From Mediterraneibacter agrestimuris (lineage in GTDB: Bacteria; Bacillota; Clostridia; Lachnospirales; Lachnospiraceae), in assembly GCF_943193195.1 (NCBI RefSeq), contig NZ_CALPDG010000027.1:1-53131 (forward strand): a DNA stretch of 53,131 bases, given 5' to 3'. The position numbers were made by a program, and so were the translations under genes. Position 1 is the stretch's first letter. The number at the start of each line of letters is the position of its first letter. Positions 40,595 through 49,838 of this stretch are shown piece by piece. The notes under the pieces were generated by a model that saw nothing but the letters and a program-made list of their open reading frames with translations, was not told where the DNA came from and did no database searches.

Positions 40595-43500
40595 ATGAAA
40601 AAAACGAGAATGAAAATCATGAAAAGATGGACGACAGTATTAGGCACACTTGCGATGTTATGTACGGCGCCGATGACTGTGGGGGCGGAAGGAGAAGGAA
40701 CGTTTTATAATATGGATATTTCGAAGAGTCCTATAACGCTGTCATATGATGGGGATAACGGATGTAAAGACAATTGTCAGGGGCATACGATTAGAGGAAA
40801 GTCTGAGGAAAATGGGATAAAAGTAGTAAGTGGTAAGCATAAGATTATTTTTGATGGTGTTGATATTGATTTTTCAAGCTACGGTACAGCTGAGTGTGCA
40901 TTTGATATTGCGAAGGGTGCAGAGGTGGAGCTGACATTAGAGGGAAAGTCAGATAATAAGTTGACTAGTGCGACAAACAGAGCGGGGATTCATGTTTCAG
41001 AGGGAGCTAAGTTAACTATTTCCGGAGAGGAAGGTAAGTTAATAGCTGCTTCCAAGGACAATGGGGCCGGAATCGGCGGAGATGCATATAGCACCAGTGA
41101 TGGGCAGGCAGGCGAGATTATCGTTGAGAGCGGAACCATTGTAGCGACAGGGGGAAACAAAGCGCCTGGAATCGGAGGAAAAGGCGCCAAGATTCAGCTT
41201 AACGGCGGAGATATCACAGCCACTCCGGGAACAGGTGCAGGAGCCGGAATTGTGGGTGAGCTTTCTTCAGAATATGGGGAAGAAGTTGTAGTTACTACTA
41301 AGGGGAATTTGCAAAATGCAGAAAATTTCAATGGTGTTGTATGGAATCAAGGTACAAACCAGTGTAAGGTGTACGGAAATGCAGTGATTGGAGACACATT
41401 TAAATTAGCAGAAAACCAGACAATGGTGATTCCGGAAAACAGTTCATTGACATTAAAACCTAGTAGTTTGTTGGGATATACTGATATGCGTGGAACAATA
41501 AAAGGAGAAACAAAGCCAGGCGATGTAATAGTAGGGGGTACGCTTATAGCTGATGAGGCACTATCAAATCTTCAAGGTATTGAAGGAGTTACCAAGAAAA
41601 GTGTTTTAAAAGAAACGGACATTACAACTAATACATTGCCTTATAAGGGTATAGATTTGAAAGAACTTGCATTAACAATTACCAATTCAGATAGCGTTGA
41701 TGCGCAAATTGGGTGGACGAAAACAATTGATGGAACACCATGGGAAGCTGGGCGTATCATAGATGCGGGGGAATACACGATAACATATAACCATCCAATA
41801 CATCAACCTATAACGAAGAAGGTAACAGTGAATCCAATTGATATTTTAGATTCGGCTATTACAATTCAGAATATTCCAAATCAGACATATACAGGTAAAT
41901 CAATCGAACCGACTATTACAGTAAAGGTTGGTAATGTTGTACAGACTAAGGGCGAAGACTATATAGTAATGTATGAAAATAATATTATTCCGGGATCGGC
42001 AACGGTGAATGTACAGGGAGTGGTAGGCGGAAACATCAAGTTTGATGTTGACAAAAAAAAGACTGTAACATTTACCATCGTTCCGGCATTGATTGGACGG
42101 GACGATGTAGCAATAGATCAGGACACTTATACATATGATGGAGCGGAACATAAACCTGTCGTTACTGTGAGTATAGAAGGAACAACACTGGTAGAGGGAA
42201 CAAATTACGATCTGGTATATCCTGGGGACTCGACAAGCGCTGGAAAGAAGATTATAACGGTGACTGGGAAGGGTAATTATGGTGGAAAGGTAGACATAGA
42301 ATATGATATTCAAGCCTTACCGTTAACAGTGACCGGAGCAGAGGCTGATCCTCTTAAACGAGAATATGACGGCACAGACAGAGTATCTGTTTCAACGGTA
42401 AACCTGTCAGGAATTTTGACTGGCGATGAACAAGATGTTCAGGTAGATACGGCGGATCTGCAAGGTATCGTTGACAGCCCGAATATTGGTACTTATGCAG
42501 ATGTTTCTTTTGAAAATCTGACACTTACCGGAGCTAAGGCGGGCAATTATATCTTAACGATGCCGGAAGGAAAAGTGACACTGAAAGAAAGTGTAGAGAT
42601 CATACAGGCGAAAGGACCGGCGGCTCCCCAGTTTAAGGATGTTGATGTATACAAAGTAAGTCTGAATGATGGCAATACATTTGTGTATACTGTCGAAATT
42701 GAAGATAAGATAGAAGACGTACAGTACGAATACAGAATGGATGATGGAGCGTGGACGGATAATAATATCTTTGACGGCATTATCCCGGAGAGCGAGCATA
42801 CATTTGAGGCACGCACGAAGTGGACAGAGAATGTAGATACTGGTGAAATAGGAAGTACAGGAAAGATTATCTTCAAAAAACTGCCCCAGGATCCTCCGAA
42901 AAGTTTTACGATGAAATATACGTTGAACGAGGATAAAGTGACATATACCGCAATTATTCCGATACTTGTAAACGGTGAGTACAAGTTTAGCGCGGGCGAA
43001 GAATATACAACAAATAATATAAAAGAAAACTGTGTACCGAATACAGAGTATACCGGATATGTGCGGTTTGCAGAAACTGCTGTTTATGAAGCAAGTGAAC
43101 CAGTTTCAGATACACAGGCAACACCGATGGCGACTGTTGAACTTCCTGTTATCACACCAGACGGCGGTCAGTTTATCAGCTCTCAGGAAGTGAAGATTAG
43201 TTGTGAAACAACTGATGCAGTTATTTACTATACGACAGACGGGAAGAATCCTACTACATCAAGTATGAGATATGAGAAACCATTTACTATTGATGCCACG
43301 ACAACAGTGAAAGCGATTGCAGTGAAGGACGGAATGAAGGACAGCGCAATGGCAGCCGCTCAATTTGTAAAAGCATCGGGCGATTCAGTGAAGTCAAAGC
43401 TTGATATTGTAGAATTTACGGAGGAGTCGGAGGTACCGGAAGGACTGAAAGACACAGAATTTAATACTCCGGAAAATATTATGGTCCAGTTAAGCCGTAT

Positions 43501-44200
43501 ACTGACATCGCAGAAAGGTTACACCTATGACAATATAGCATACTACGATGTTACTCTGGAGATCAGTCTTGACGGGGAGACATGGGAGCCGGCAACTATA
43601 GATAATTTCCCGAAAAACGGAGTATCAATCACACTGCCGTATCCAGAAGGAACAGGGGCAAAAACCCATGACTTTGTTGTGAGCCATATGTTTACAGAAT
43701 CCTCGGAAAGACTTGGGGTAACAGCAGGCGATACAGAAGAGCCGCCAGTGACAAAAACGGAAGAAGGGGCTAAATTTACGGTGAAAAGTACATCTCCGAT
43801 CGCAATTGCATGGAAAGAAGTTGCCGCAAACAATGGAACCGGGGGTGGAGACAACAACGGAACCGGTAATAACGGAAACAATAATAACGATGGGACCGAT
43901 AATAACGGAAACAATAATAACGGAAATAATAGCAATGGAACCGATAATAACGGAAATAATAACAATGGAGCGAACGGAACCAATAATAATGGAACGAACG
44001 GAACCAATAATAATGGAACGAACGCAACCGGAACAAATGGAACAGATGCTAATGGAACCGGAACTCAATCCAAAGCTCAGAACCTGCTTTCATCTATTAT
44101 GCCGAAAACCGGAGATCCTGCATCATTTATTCCGTGGATTGTATTAATCGCAATAAGTGTGGCTGCTATAATTACAGTAGTTATAAAGAAACGCCGCTAA
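40595..44200 (+). CDS. Sortase-anchored cell-surface protein with YDG-type repeats and chitobiase-like domain
   Basis: About 1,201 residues. Signal peptide at residues 1-31 (MKKTRMKIMKRW then a hydrophobic core ending VGAEG); ATG 40595 is chosen for this and for AAGAAGGGA upstream. Beta-helix-like region (30-250), then Ig-like/YDG-type repeats (DQDTYTYDGAEHKP, EYDGTDRVSV), then a chitobiase C-terminal-type domain (VIYYTTDGKNPTTSSMRYEK). An Asn/Gly/Thr-rich linker of about 85 residues (43840-44070) comes before the sorting signal MPKTGD, a membrane helix and KKRR. Likely an adhesin or glycan-binding wall protein; ligand unknown. Confidence 0.88.
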   Translation: MKKTRMKIMKRWTTVLGTLAMLCTAPMTVGAEGEGTFYNMDISKSPITLSYDGDNGCKDNCQGHTIRGKSEENGIKVVSGKHKIIFDGVDIDFSSYGTAECAFDIAKGAEVELTLEGKSDNKLTSATNRAGIHVSEGAKLTISGEEGKLIAASKDNGAGIGGDAYSTSDGQAGEIIVESGTIVATGGNKAPGIGGKGAKIQLNGGDITATPGTGAGAGIVGELSSEYGEEVVVTTKGNLQNAENFNGVVWNQGTNQCKVYGNAVIGDTFKLAENQTMVIPENSSLTLKPSSLLGYTDMRGTIKGETKPGDVIVGGTLIADEALSNLQGIEGVTKKSVLKETDITTNTLPYKGIDLKELALTITNSDSVDAQIGWTKTIDGTPWEAGRIIDAGEYTITYNHPIHQPITKKVTVNPIDILDSAITIQNIPNQTYTGKSIEPTITVKVGNVVQTKGEDYIVMYENNIIPGSATVNVQGVVGGNIKFDVDKKKTVTFTIVPALIGRDDVAIDQDTYTYDGAEHKPVVTVSIEGTTLVEGTNYDLVYPGDSTSAGKKIITVTGKGNYGGKVDIEYDIQALPLTVTGAEADPLKREYDGTDRVSVSTVNLSGILTGDEQDVQVDTADLQGIVDSPNIGTYADVSFENLTLTGAKAGNYILTMPEGKVTLKESVEIIQAKGPAAPQFKDVDVYKVSLNDGNTFVYTVEIEDKIEDVQYEYRMDDGAWTDNNIFDGIIPESEHTFEARTKWTENVDTGEIGSTGKIIFKKLPQDPPKSFTMKYTLNEDKVTYTAIIPILVNGEYKFSAGEEYTTNNIKENCVPNTEYTGYVRFAETAVYEASEPVSDTQATPMATVELPVITPDGGQFISSQEVKISCETTDAVIYYTTDGKNPTTSSMRYEKPFTIDATTTVKAIAVKDGMKDSAMAAAQFVKASGDSVKSKLDIVEFTEESEVPEGLKDTEFNTPENIMVQLSRILTSQKGYTYDNIAYYDVTLEISLDGETWEPATIDNFPKNGVSITLPYPEGTGAKTHDFVVSHMFTESSERLGVTAGDTEEPPVTKTEEGAKFTVKSTSPIAIAWKEVAANNGTGGGDNNGTGNNGNNNNDGTDNNGNNNNGNNSNGTDNNGNNNNGANGTNNNGTNGTNNNGTNATGTNGTDANGTGTQSKAQNLLSSIMPKTGDPASFIPWIVLIAISVAAIITVVIKKRR
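43840..44070 (+). repeat. Asn-Gly-Thr low-complexity linker coding repeats
   Basis: AATAACGGAA/AATAATGGAACG units repeat irregularly, coding NNGNNNNGT- and NGTNNNGT-like tracts. Prone to slippage, so the linker length may vary among strains. Confidence 0.85.
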
Positions 44201-44289
44201 ATTAAAAATGAACTAAAAGACTAAAAATATGGCGGTTGTGTTTGAAGCATTAATGGAAAGACTTAACTGTTGATGTCTATATTTAATCA

Positions 44290-44320
44290 AGCAGGAGGCG
44301 GTGGTTAACCGTCTCCTGCT
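44290..44320. terminator. Bidirectional terminator between surface protein and pyrC
   Basis: AGCAGGAGGCGGT pairs with ACCGTCTCCTGCT (one G-T pair), 5-base loop, between converging genes. Confidence 0.75.
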
Positions 44321-44331
44321 CTATTAGCATA

Positions 44332-45621
44332 TCAATATTCTAAAATGTCTGTATCTGCATAAATAATCTTACCGCGGCAGATAGTGAATTTTACTTTTCC
44401 ATAAAGATTCTGTCCGGTAAACGGTGAATTGCAGGATTTGGACAAATATTCTGTAGGTGTCCATATCTCGTCAGGATTGAAAATAACCAGATCAGCCGGA
44501 GCATTTTCTATAATTTTGCCACAAGGAAGATGATAAAGTTCTGCCGGATTGATCGTCATCTTTTCCAGAAGTTCCATCATAGTCAAGTGCCCTGGGCGCA
44601 CAAGAGAGGTAATACCCAGTGCAAGAGACGTTTCAAGCCCGATGATTCCACTTGGAGCTTCAGTCAGTGATTTTGCTTTTTCTTCTATGCTATGCGGTGC
44701 ATGGTCTGTCGCGATCAAATCGATGGTGCCGTCTTTTAGTCCTTTAATAATTGCCATGCGGTCTGATTCGGTACGAAGAGGGGGATTCATTTTTGCCAGA
44801 GTTCCATGTTCAAGCACTGCGTCTTCTGTCAATGTGAAGTGATGTGGTGTTGCCTCGGCGTGTAGGTTTGCTCCGCATGCCTTAAACATTCGTACCAGAT
44901 CAACGGAGACGCCGGAACTGATGTGTTGAATTACTACATGAGCGCCGGAACGTAGTGCGAGCATGCAATCACGGGCAACAAGGGATTCTTCTGCGATAGA
45001 AGGAGAGCCATAGATGCCGCATTTTTCTGAAACAGCTCCGTGATTGATGCCATTATTCTGGATAAAAGCAGGATCTTCTTCATGAAGACTGACTGGCATA
45101 TCAAGCTCCGCCGCTTTCTGCATTGCTTCAAAACAGAAAGCCGCATTTTTCAATGGGATACCATCATCTGTAAATCCACAGGCACCAGCTTCTTTTAATT
45201 CATGCATGTCAGTCATCTCTTCCCCTTTTAAAGAATGGGAAATTGCTGCTGCCTGAAAGATTCGGATATCCTCTTTTTTAGAGCGGGCTAAAATATCTTC
45301 TAATACGGAAACAGAATCTACGCTTGGGGATGTGTTCGCCATACAGATGACAGAAGTGACGCCGCCTTTTGCGGCGGCAAGTGAGCCAGTATGCAGATCT
45401 TCTTTATAAGTAAAGCCCGGGTCGCGAAAATGAATATGAGTGTCAATCAGTCCCGGTGCAATAATCAGACCTTCGGCATCGATAACAGTTTTATTGGTGT
45501 ATTCGGCAGCAGTGGACAGTTCGGGGGCAATCTTTTGAATGATTCCTTCTTCTATATAAATATCTGTTTTTTTTGATGTTTTTGTTTTGGGGTCAATAAG
45601 TGTTCCGTTTTTGATAAGCAT
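44332..45621 (-). CDS. pyrC: Dihydroorotase
   Basis: 429 residues, type I (long) dihydroorotase. Metal-binding HxH in GLIDTHIHFRDPGF, His in SLHEEDP and QHISSG, and catalytic Asp in ATDHAPHS are in place. It closes carbamoyl aspartate to dihydroorotate in pyrimidine synthesis. It stands alone here, without pyrB/pyrD or a PyrR-type leader. Starts with CAGGAGG upstream. The substitution of the usual carbamylated Lys by a Thr-Asp (CGFTDDG) agrees with the bacterial type I subgroup. Confidence 0.92.
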   Translation of the reverse strand: MLIKNGTLIDPKTKTSKKTDIYIEEGIIQKIAPELSTAAEYTNKTVIDAEGLIIAPGLIDTHIHFRDPGFTYKEDLHTGSLAAAKGGVTSVICMANTSPSVDSVSVLEDILARSKKEDIRIFQAAAISHSLKGEEMTDMHELKEAGACGFTDDGIPLKNAAFCFEAMQKAAELDMPVSLHEEDPAFIQNNGINHGAVSEKCGIYGSPSIAEESLVARDCMLALRSGAHVVIQHISSGVSVDLVRMFKACGANLHAEATPHHFTLTEDAVLEHGTLAKMNPPLRTESDRMAIIKGLKDGTIDLIATDHAPHSIEEKAKSLTEAPSGIIGLETSLALGITSLVRPGHLTMMELLEKMTINPAELYHLPCGKIIENAPADLVIFNPDEIWTPTEYLSKSCNSPFTGQNLYGKVKFTICRGKIIYADTDILEY

Positions 45622-45758
45622 GAGTAAAACCTCCTGATATTGTATTGATAGATTTGTTTTATTATTTAGTAACCGGAATCGTGTGTATTTATTTTAGCAT
45701 AGATAGCATAGATAGAAAAGAAAGAGAATAGAAAACACACCAAAGACTAGACAGAAGG

Positions 45759-45787
45759 TTGTGATTTTTAGCTGATTATGCTATTCT
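45759..45787 (+). promoter_or_regulatory. Promoter of the AraC-type regulator gene
   Basis: TTGTGA, 17-bp spacer ending TGC (extended -10), TATTCT. Confidence 0.6.
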
Positions 45788-45836
45788 GAAATTATTCAAA
45801 AGGTGGTTTTGCATTGGGTGGAAGGCGGAACGAGAG

Positions 45837-46874
45837 ATGGAAGTTGAGGAATATTTTGTTGATGCATTAGAATTTGGGGAAGCTTTGTGGAAATTGAAGA
45901 TGGCAGCAGACGAAGAAAGGGAGAGCATAATAAATAATATTGCACATCTGTCATACTTGAAAAATATCCGTACATTTCAGAAATTACCGAGCACAGAACG
46001 TGGCAGCAATTGGGTAAGTACTATGAGAGGGGATTATTTTCTGAATCCGGCAGTTCCTTGTAAAATGGGAACAGATGGGGCAGCTCCAATATATGCGTCA
46101 GGATATCATGCGCATGATCACTATGAATTAGTAGTTGTACTTAGAGGAAGGTATAAACAGTTTGTCAATGGAAGCTGCTATGAACATGAAGAAGGACAAG
46201 TGTGCCTGCTGCCGCCGGGAACTTTACATAGAGAGGAATTACAGGGGTGGGAAGACCGGATTCTGTTCATTGGTATCAATACAGATTTTTTTGAAAACGA
46301 ATTGTACTCAAGGATAAACAAACTATTGCTGGAAATACTGTATTCTAAAAAGAAGAGCCAGTACGATCATCAGTTTTTTGTGTTCTCTATAAAAGATAAC
46401 AAAAAAATACAAACAGTACTGCTCAATATTATGGAAGAAGATAAGCTCAAAGAGTCTGGGCATCATATGGTAATAAAAGGATATCTTATTCGGCTGATCA
46501 AGGAATTAAGCAGCAATACTGAATGGAATTGCTTTAAACAGTCCCATGAAGAGACGGAGGACAATTTGACAAAAGAAATTCTGTGCTATATGGAACAGCA
46601 TTTAACCACGGTGACAAAAAATCAATTGGGAGAATATTTTCATTTTAATGCGGATTACTTAGGTCGTTTTCTCTTAAGAAAGACAGGTAATACATATAGT
46701 GAAAATCTGAACAATATGAGAATGAAACGGGCAGTTGAATTACTGTATGAGGGGGAAAGCGTCAATTCAGTTATACAGAAGCTGGGATTTTCCAATAAAG
46801 GACATTTTAATAAAATGTTTAAAAAATATTATGGGATGTTACCCGGGGAATATAGAAATCAAAAATTAAGATAG
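45837..46874 (+). CDS. AraC-family transcriptional regulator of the galactoside operon
   Basis: 345 residues. A cupin-type sugar-sensing domain at about 85-150 (GYHAHDHYELVVVLRGRYKQ, then LPPGTLHREE) and two C-terminal AraC helix-turn-helices (about 245-345, NQLGEYFHFNADYLGRFLLR, then SVIQKLGFSNKGHFNKMFKK). It probably activates the three genes that follow once a galactoside is bound. The melA promoter has a weak -35, as expected for a positively controlled promoter. Confidence 0.9.
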   Translation: MEVEEYFVDALEFGEALWKLKMAADEERESIINNIAHLSYLKNIRTFQKLPSTERGSNWVSTMRGDYFLNPAVPCKMGTDGAAPIYASGYHAHDHYELVVVLRGRYKQFVNGSCYEHEEGQVCLLPPGTLHREELQGWEDRILFIGINTDFFENELYSRINKLLLEILYSKKKSQYDHQFFVFSIKDNKKIQTVLLNIMEEDKLKESGHHMVIKGYLIRLIKELSSNTEWNCFKQSHEETEDNLTKEILCYMEQHLTTVTKNQLGEYFHFNADYLGRFLLRKTGNTYSENLNNMRMKRAVELLYEGESVNSVIQKLGFSNKGHFNKMFKKYYGMLPGEYRNQKLR

Positions 46875-46883
46875 TATCAAAGA

Positions 46884-46933
46884 CAGTAGTTGGAACCAAA
46901 GGTCGGAAATGGTAACCAACTGCTGTTTTTTTA
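46884..46933 (+). terminator. Terminator of the AraC-type gene
   Basis: ACAGTAGTTGG pairs with CCAACTGCTGT (one G-T pair) over a 22-base loop with TTTTTTTAT after it. The long loop includes a GGAACC/GGTAACC pair. Confidence 0.75.
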
Positions 46934-46970
46934 TCGAAATGGGTAACTGATGTGTGTATGTGTATTTGCT

Positions 46971-46976
46971 ATACTA
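46971..46976 (+). promoter_or_regulatory. Extended -10 promoter of the galactoside operon
   Basis: TGCTATACT with no good -35 box 17 bases upstream; fits activation by the AraC-type protein. Confidence 0.5.
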
Positions 46977-47028
46977 ACCACAAGAGTTGTGCAAAATAAA
47001 TAAAAAGGAGAAAGGAAGAAGAGAAAAA

Positions 47029-48402
47029 ATGGACAAAATCACGTTTTTAGGTGCAGGAAGTACAGTCTTTGCAAAGAATGTATTGGGAGATTGCATGCAG
47101 ACAGATGCTTTGAGAGAATTTGAGTATGCATTGTATGATATTGACGAAATACGCCTGGATGAGTCATACCAAATGCTGTCTATTCTGAATAAGAATATAA
47201 ATTCAGGAAAGGCAAAGATTAAAAAATACACAGACCGGATAGAGGCATTGCGCGGCGCAAAGTATGTAATTAATGCGATTCAGGTCGGCGGGTATGATCC
47301 ATGTACCATCACAGATTTTAAAATTCCCGAGAAATATGGCTTGCGCCAGACAATCGGAGACACAGTGGGGATCGGCGGAATTTTCAGAGCGTTGAGAACG
47401 ATTCCGGTTATGTTAGAATTTGTCAGAGATATGGAAAAGGTTTGTCCGGATGCATTGTTTTTAAACTATACGAATCCGATGGCAATGCTGACTATGGCGA
47501 TGCTGAAATCGTCACCTGTCCGTACCATAGGAATTTGTCATTCTGTACAGGTATGTGTACCGCAGCTTCTATATCGCCTGGGACTTCCGCAGGATGGGGT
47601 CCGCTACAAGATTGCGGGGATCAATCATATGGCTTGGCTGCTTGAAGTTACAAGGAACGGGGAAGATTATTATCCGGAAATTAAGAAACGGGCAGAAACA
47701 GGACCAATTATCAAACCATATACAAAAGATATGCTGAAAGATTATCCACAGCTTCTTTACCCGGAATATGAATTTACACCAGAAAAACATGATGATTTGG
47801 TTCGGTTTGAGATTATGAAACAGTTTGGATACTATGTGACAGAATCCAGTGAACATAATGCTGAATTTATGCCGTATTTTATTAAGAAAAATCATCCGGA
47901 ATTAATCGAGAAATATCAGATTCCGCTCAATGAGTATCTGCGCCGGTGCAAAATACAGATCGAACACTGGAATTCGTTAAGAGATAAGCTTGTATGTGAT
48001 GTGAATCTGACGCATGGGCGCACACATGAGTATCCGTCTTATATTCTGGAAGCACTGGAAACAGGAAAACCATTTACATTTGCGGGAAATGTAATGAATC
48101 ACGGTTTAATAGATAATCTTCCGCAGGATTGTTGTGTTGAGGTTACATGCGTAGCGGATCAGGGAAAGATTCAGCCATGTGTTGTCGGAAGCCTTCCGCA
48201 TCAGCTTGCGGCATTAAATATGGGAAATATTGGAATGCAGCAGTTGACAGTAGATGCAGCTTTGACTGGAAAGAAAGAGTACATTTATCAGGCTGCAATG
48301 CTGGATCCGCATACATCTTCAGAATTAACAATTGATGAAATCCGCAGCATGGTTGATGAGATGATAGAAGCACATGGAACATGGCTGCCGAAATATCATT
48401 AA
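47029..48402 (+). CDS. melA: GH4 alpha-galactosidase
   Basis: 457 residues. The GH4 NAD site (ITFLGAGSTVFAKNVLGD) begins at residue 3. CHSV (GICHSVQVC) and GINHMAW give the Mn-binding Cys and His; the CHSV tetrad is that of MelA-type alpha-galactosidases, while alpha-glucosidases differ. It opens alpha-galactosides (melibiose, raffinose) by an NAD-Mn redox-elimination mechanism. ATG 47029 is chosen: AAAGGAGAAAGGAAG precedes and the dinucleotide-binding strand starts at once. First gene of the operon with the transporter and GH2 enzyme. Confidence 0.93.
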   Translation: MDKITFLGAGSTVFAKNVLGDCMQTDALREFEYALYDIDEIRLDESYQMLSILNKNINSGKAKIKKYTDRIEALRGAKYVINAIQVGGYDPCTITDFKIPEKYGLRQTIGDTVGIGGIFRALRTIPVMLEFVRDMEKVCPDALFLNYTNPMAMLTMAMLKSSPVRTIGICHSVQVCVPQLLYRLGLPQDGVRYKIAGINHMAWLLEVTRNGEDYYPEIKKRAETGPIIKPYTKDMLKDYPQLLYPEYEFTPEKHDDLVRFEIMKQFGYYVTESSEHNAEFMPYFIKKNHPELIEKYQIPLNEYLRRCKIQIEHWNSLRDKLVCDVNLTHGRTHEYPSYILEALETGKPFTFAGNVMNHGLIDNLPQDCCVEVTCVADQGKIQPCVVGSLPHQLAALNMGNIGMQQLTVDAALTGKKEYIYQAAMLDPHTSSELTIDEIRSMVDEMIEAHGTWLPKYH

Positions 48403-48457
48403 TTACATCTGGAAATGTGCAAAAGAAAAACGATAGGTAATCAAGGAGGAATGGAAA

Positions 48458-49825
48458 ATGAGCGAAAAAAATAAAGTACAGTCTCAACAGGTACGGGGAA
48501 TAGAAATCTTCGGACATGCACTTGGCGGTGTGGGACAGAACATGGTATATGCATTGTGGAGTGGATTTATTACTGCATTTTATACAGATATTTTTGGGAT
48601 GAATCCGGCAGTTATGGCAACTATTTTTGTGATTGCGCGTGTGTGGGATGCATTTAATGATCCGATGATGGGAATATTGGCAGACAGGTCAAAAAGCAAA
48701 TTCGGAAGATACCGCTGTTGGCTGCTGAGGATGCCGGCAGTTGTGGCAACATGTCTTATATTGAACTTTACAGTTCCTGGTTTTGGCAGTGTCGGCAATA
48801 CAGTTTATGCGGCAGTAACCTATATATTAATGGGCATGGCGTTCACAAGCGTGGACATTCCGTATTGGAGTATGCCGGCAGCTATGACAAGTGATCCGGG
48901 AGAACGGACAAAAATATTTACGACGGCTAATTTGGGAACCAATATTGCAAGCACAGTTGGAAATATGCTGATCCCGATTTTACTTGTGAATTTTGGAGGA
49001 ACGAACAGTGCGCATGCATATTTTATGACAGCAGTAATATTTGCGATCATAGGAGCTACATTATATTTTACATGCTTTGCACTGACAAAGGAACATGTAC
49101 AGCCGCCGACACAGGAGTTCAGCTTCCGTCTGGCATTGAAGTCATTAGTAGTCAATAAACCGTTATTCTGTGTTATGATTACAAATCTGGTCATTAATCT
49201 TGCATTTATTATGAAAATGACATTAAATTATTATTATACAACTTATACATTGGGAAATGTAAAACTGATGTCGGTAATGAGTCTTGTTACCTTGCCGAGT
49301 ATTATTTTAGGTACCTGCATTGCTCCGTTGTTAGCAAAAAAATTAGGGAAAAAAAGAACGCTTCTTGCATTAATGATCGCCAACCTGATCATTAGCGGAA
49401 TCTTTTTTGTTGGAGGATATTCAAGCGTACCGTTCGTGCTGGTTATGGGCGCGCTTCAGATTCTGTGTGTTGGTGCGGCATTTGTAATGCTGACATCTAT
49501 GACAGCAGATACAATCGAATATGGAGAGTGGAAGACAGGACAGCGTAATGAAGGAATCATTACATCAACAAGAACGCTGATCACAAAAATAGCATCTGCA
49601 TTGGTAGGCGTTGCAGTTGCGGTGGTGCTTACGATGACCGGATACGTTCCAAATGTAGAACAGAGCGCAGAAACTATGGGTGCATTTCATTTTGTAATTT
49701 CTTTCCTCCCGGGAATCGTAATGATGATCGGTGCAGTTCCGATTTTCTTCTATAGTCTGACAGAAAGTAAGCATGAAGAAATTATGGAAGAACTGGCAAA
49801 GAGAAGAGAGAAAGAAGAAAAATAA
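48458..49825 (+). CDS. GPH-family (MelB-like) glycoside-cation symporter
   Basis: 455 residues, 12 predicted membrane helices. IARVWDAFNDPMMGILADRS carries the family signature with the cation-site Asp residues, and ADTIEYGEWKTGQRNEGI is the second hallmark. It brings in a galactoside with Na+ or H+. Follows melA by 55 bp with CAAGGAGGA ribosome site. It likely carries the substrate of both flanking hydrolases. Confidence 0.92.
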   Translation: MSEKNKVQSQQVRGIEIFGHALGGVGQNMVYALWSGFITAFYTDIFGMNPAVMATIFVIARVWDAFNDPMMGILADRSKSKFGRYRCWLLRMPAVVATCLILNFTVPGFGSVGNTVYAAVTYILMGMAFTSVDIPYWSMPAAMTSDPGERTKIFTTANLGTNIASTVGNMLIPILLVNFGGTNSAHAYFMTAVIFAIIGATLYFTCFALTKEHVQPPTQEFSFRLALKSLVVNKPLFCVMITNLVINLAFIMKMTLNYYYTTYTLGNVKLMSVMSLVTLPSIILGTCIAPLLAKKLGKKRTLLALMIANLIISGIFFVGGYSSVPFVLVMGALQILCVGAAFVMLTSMTADTIEYGEWKTGQRNEGIITSTRTLITKIASALVGVAVAVVLTMTGYVPNVEQSAETMGAFHFVISFLPGIVMMIGAVPIFFYSLTESKHEEIMEELAKRREKEEK

Positions 49826-49838
49826 AGGAAGGGTGACA

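Noticed and set aside
43543-44068. Several minus-strand frames opposite the Asn-rich linker
   Set aside because: They are products of low-complexity DNA on the other strand and lack start signals.
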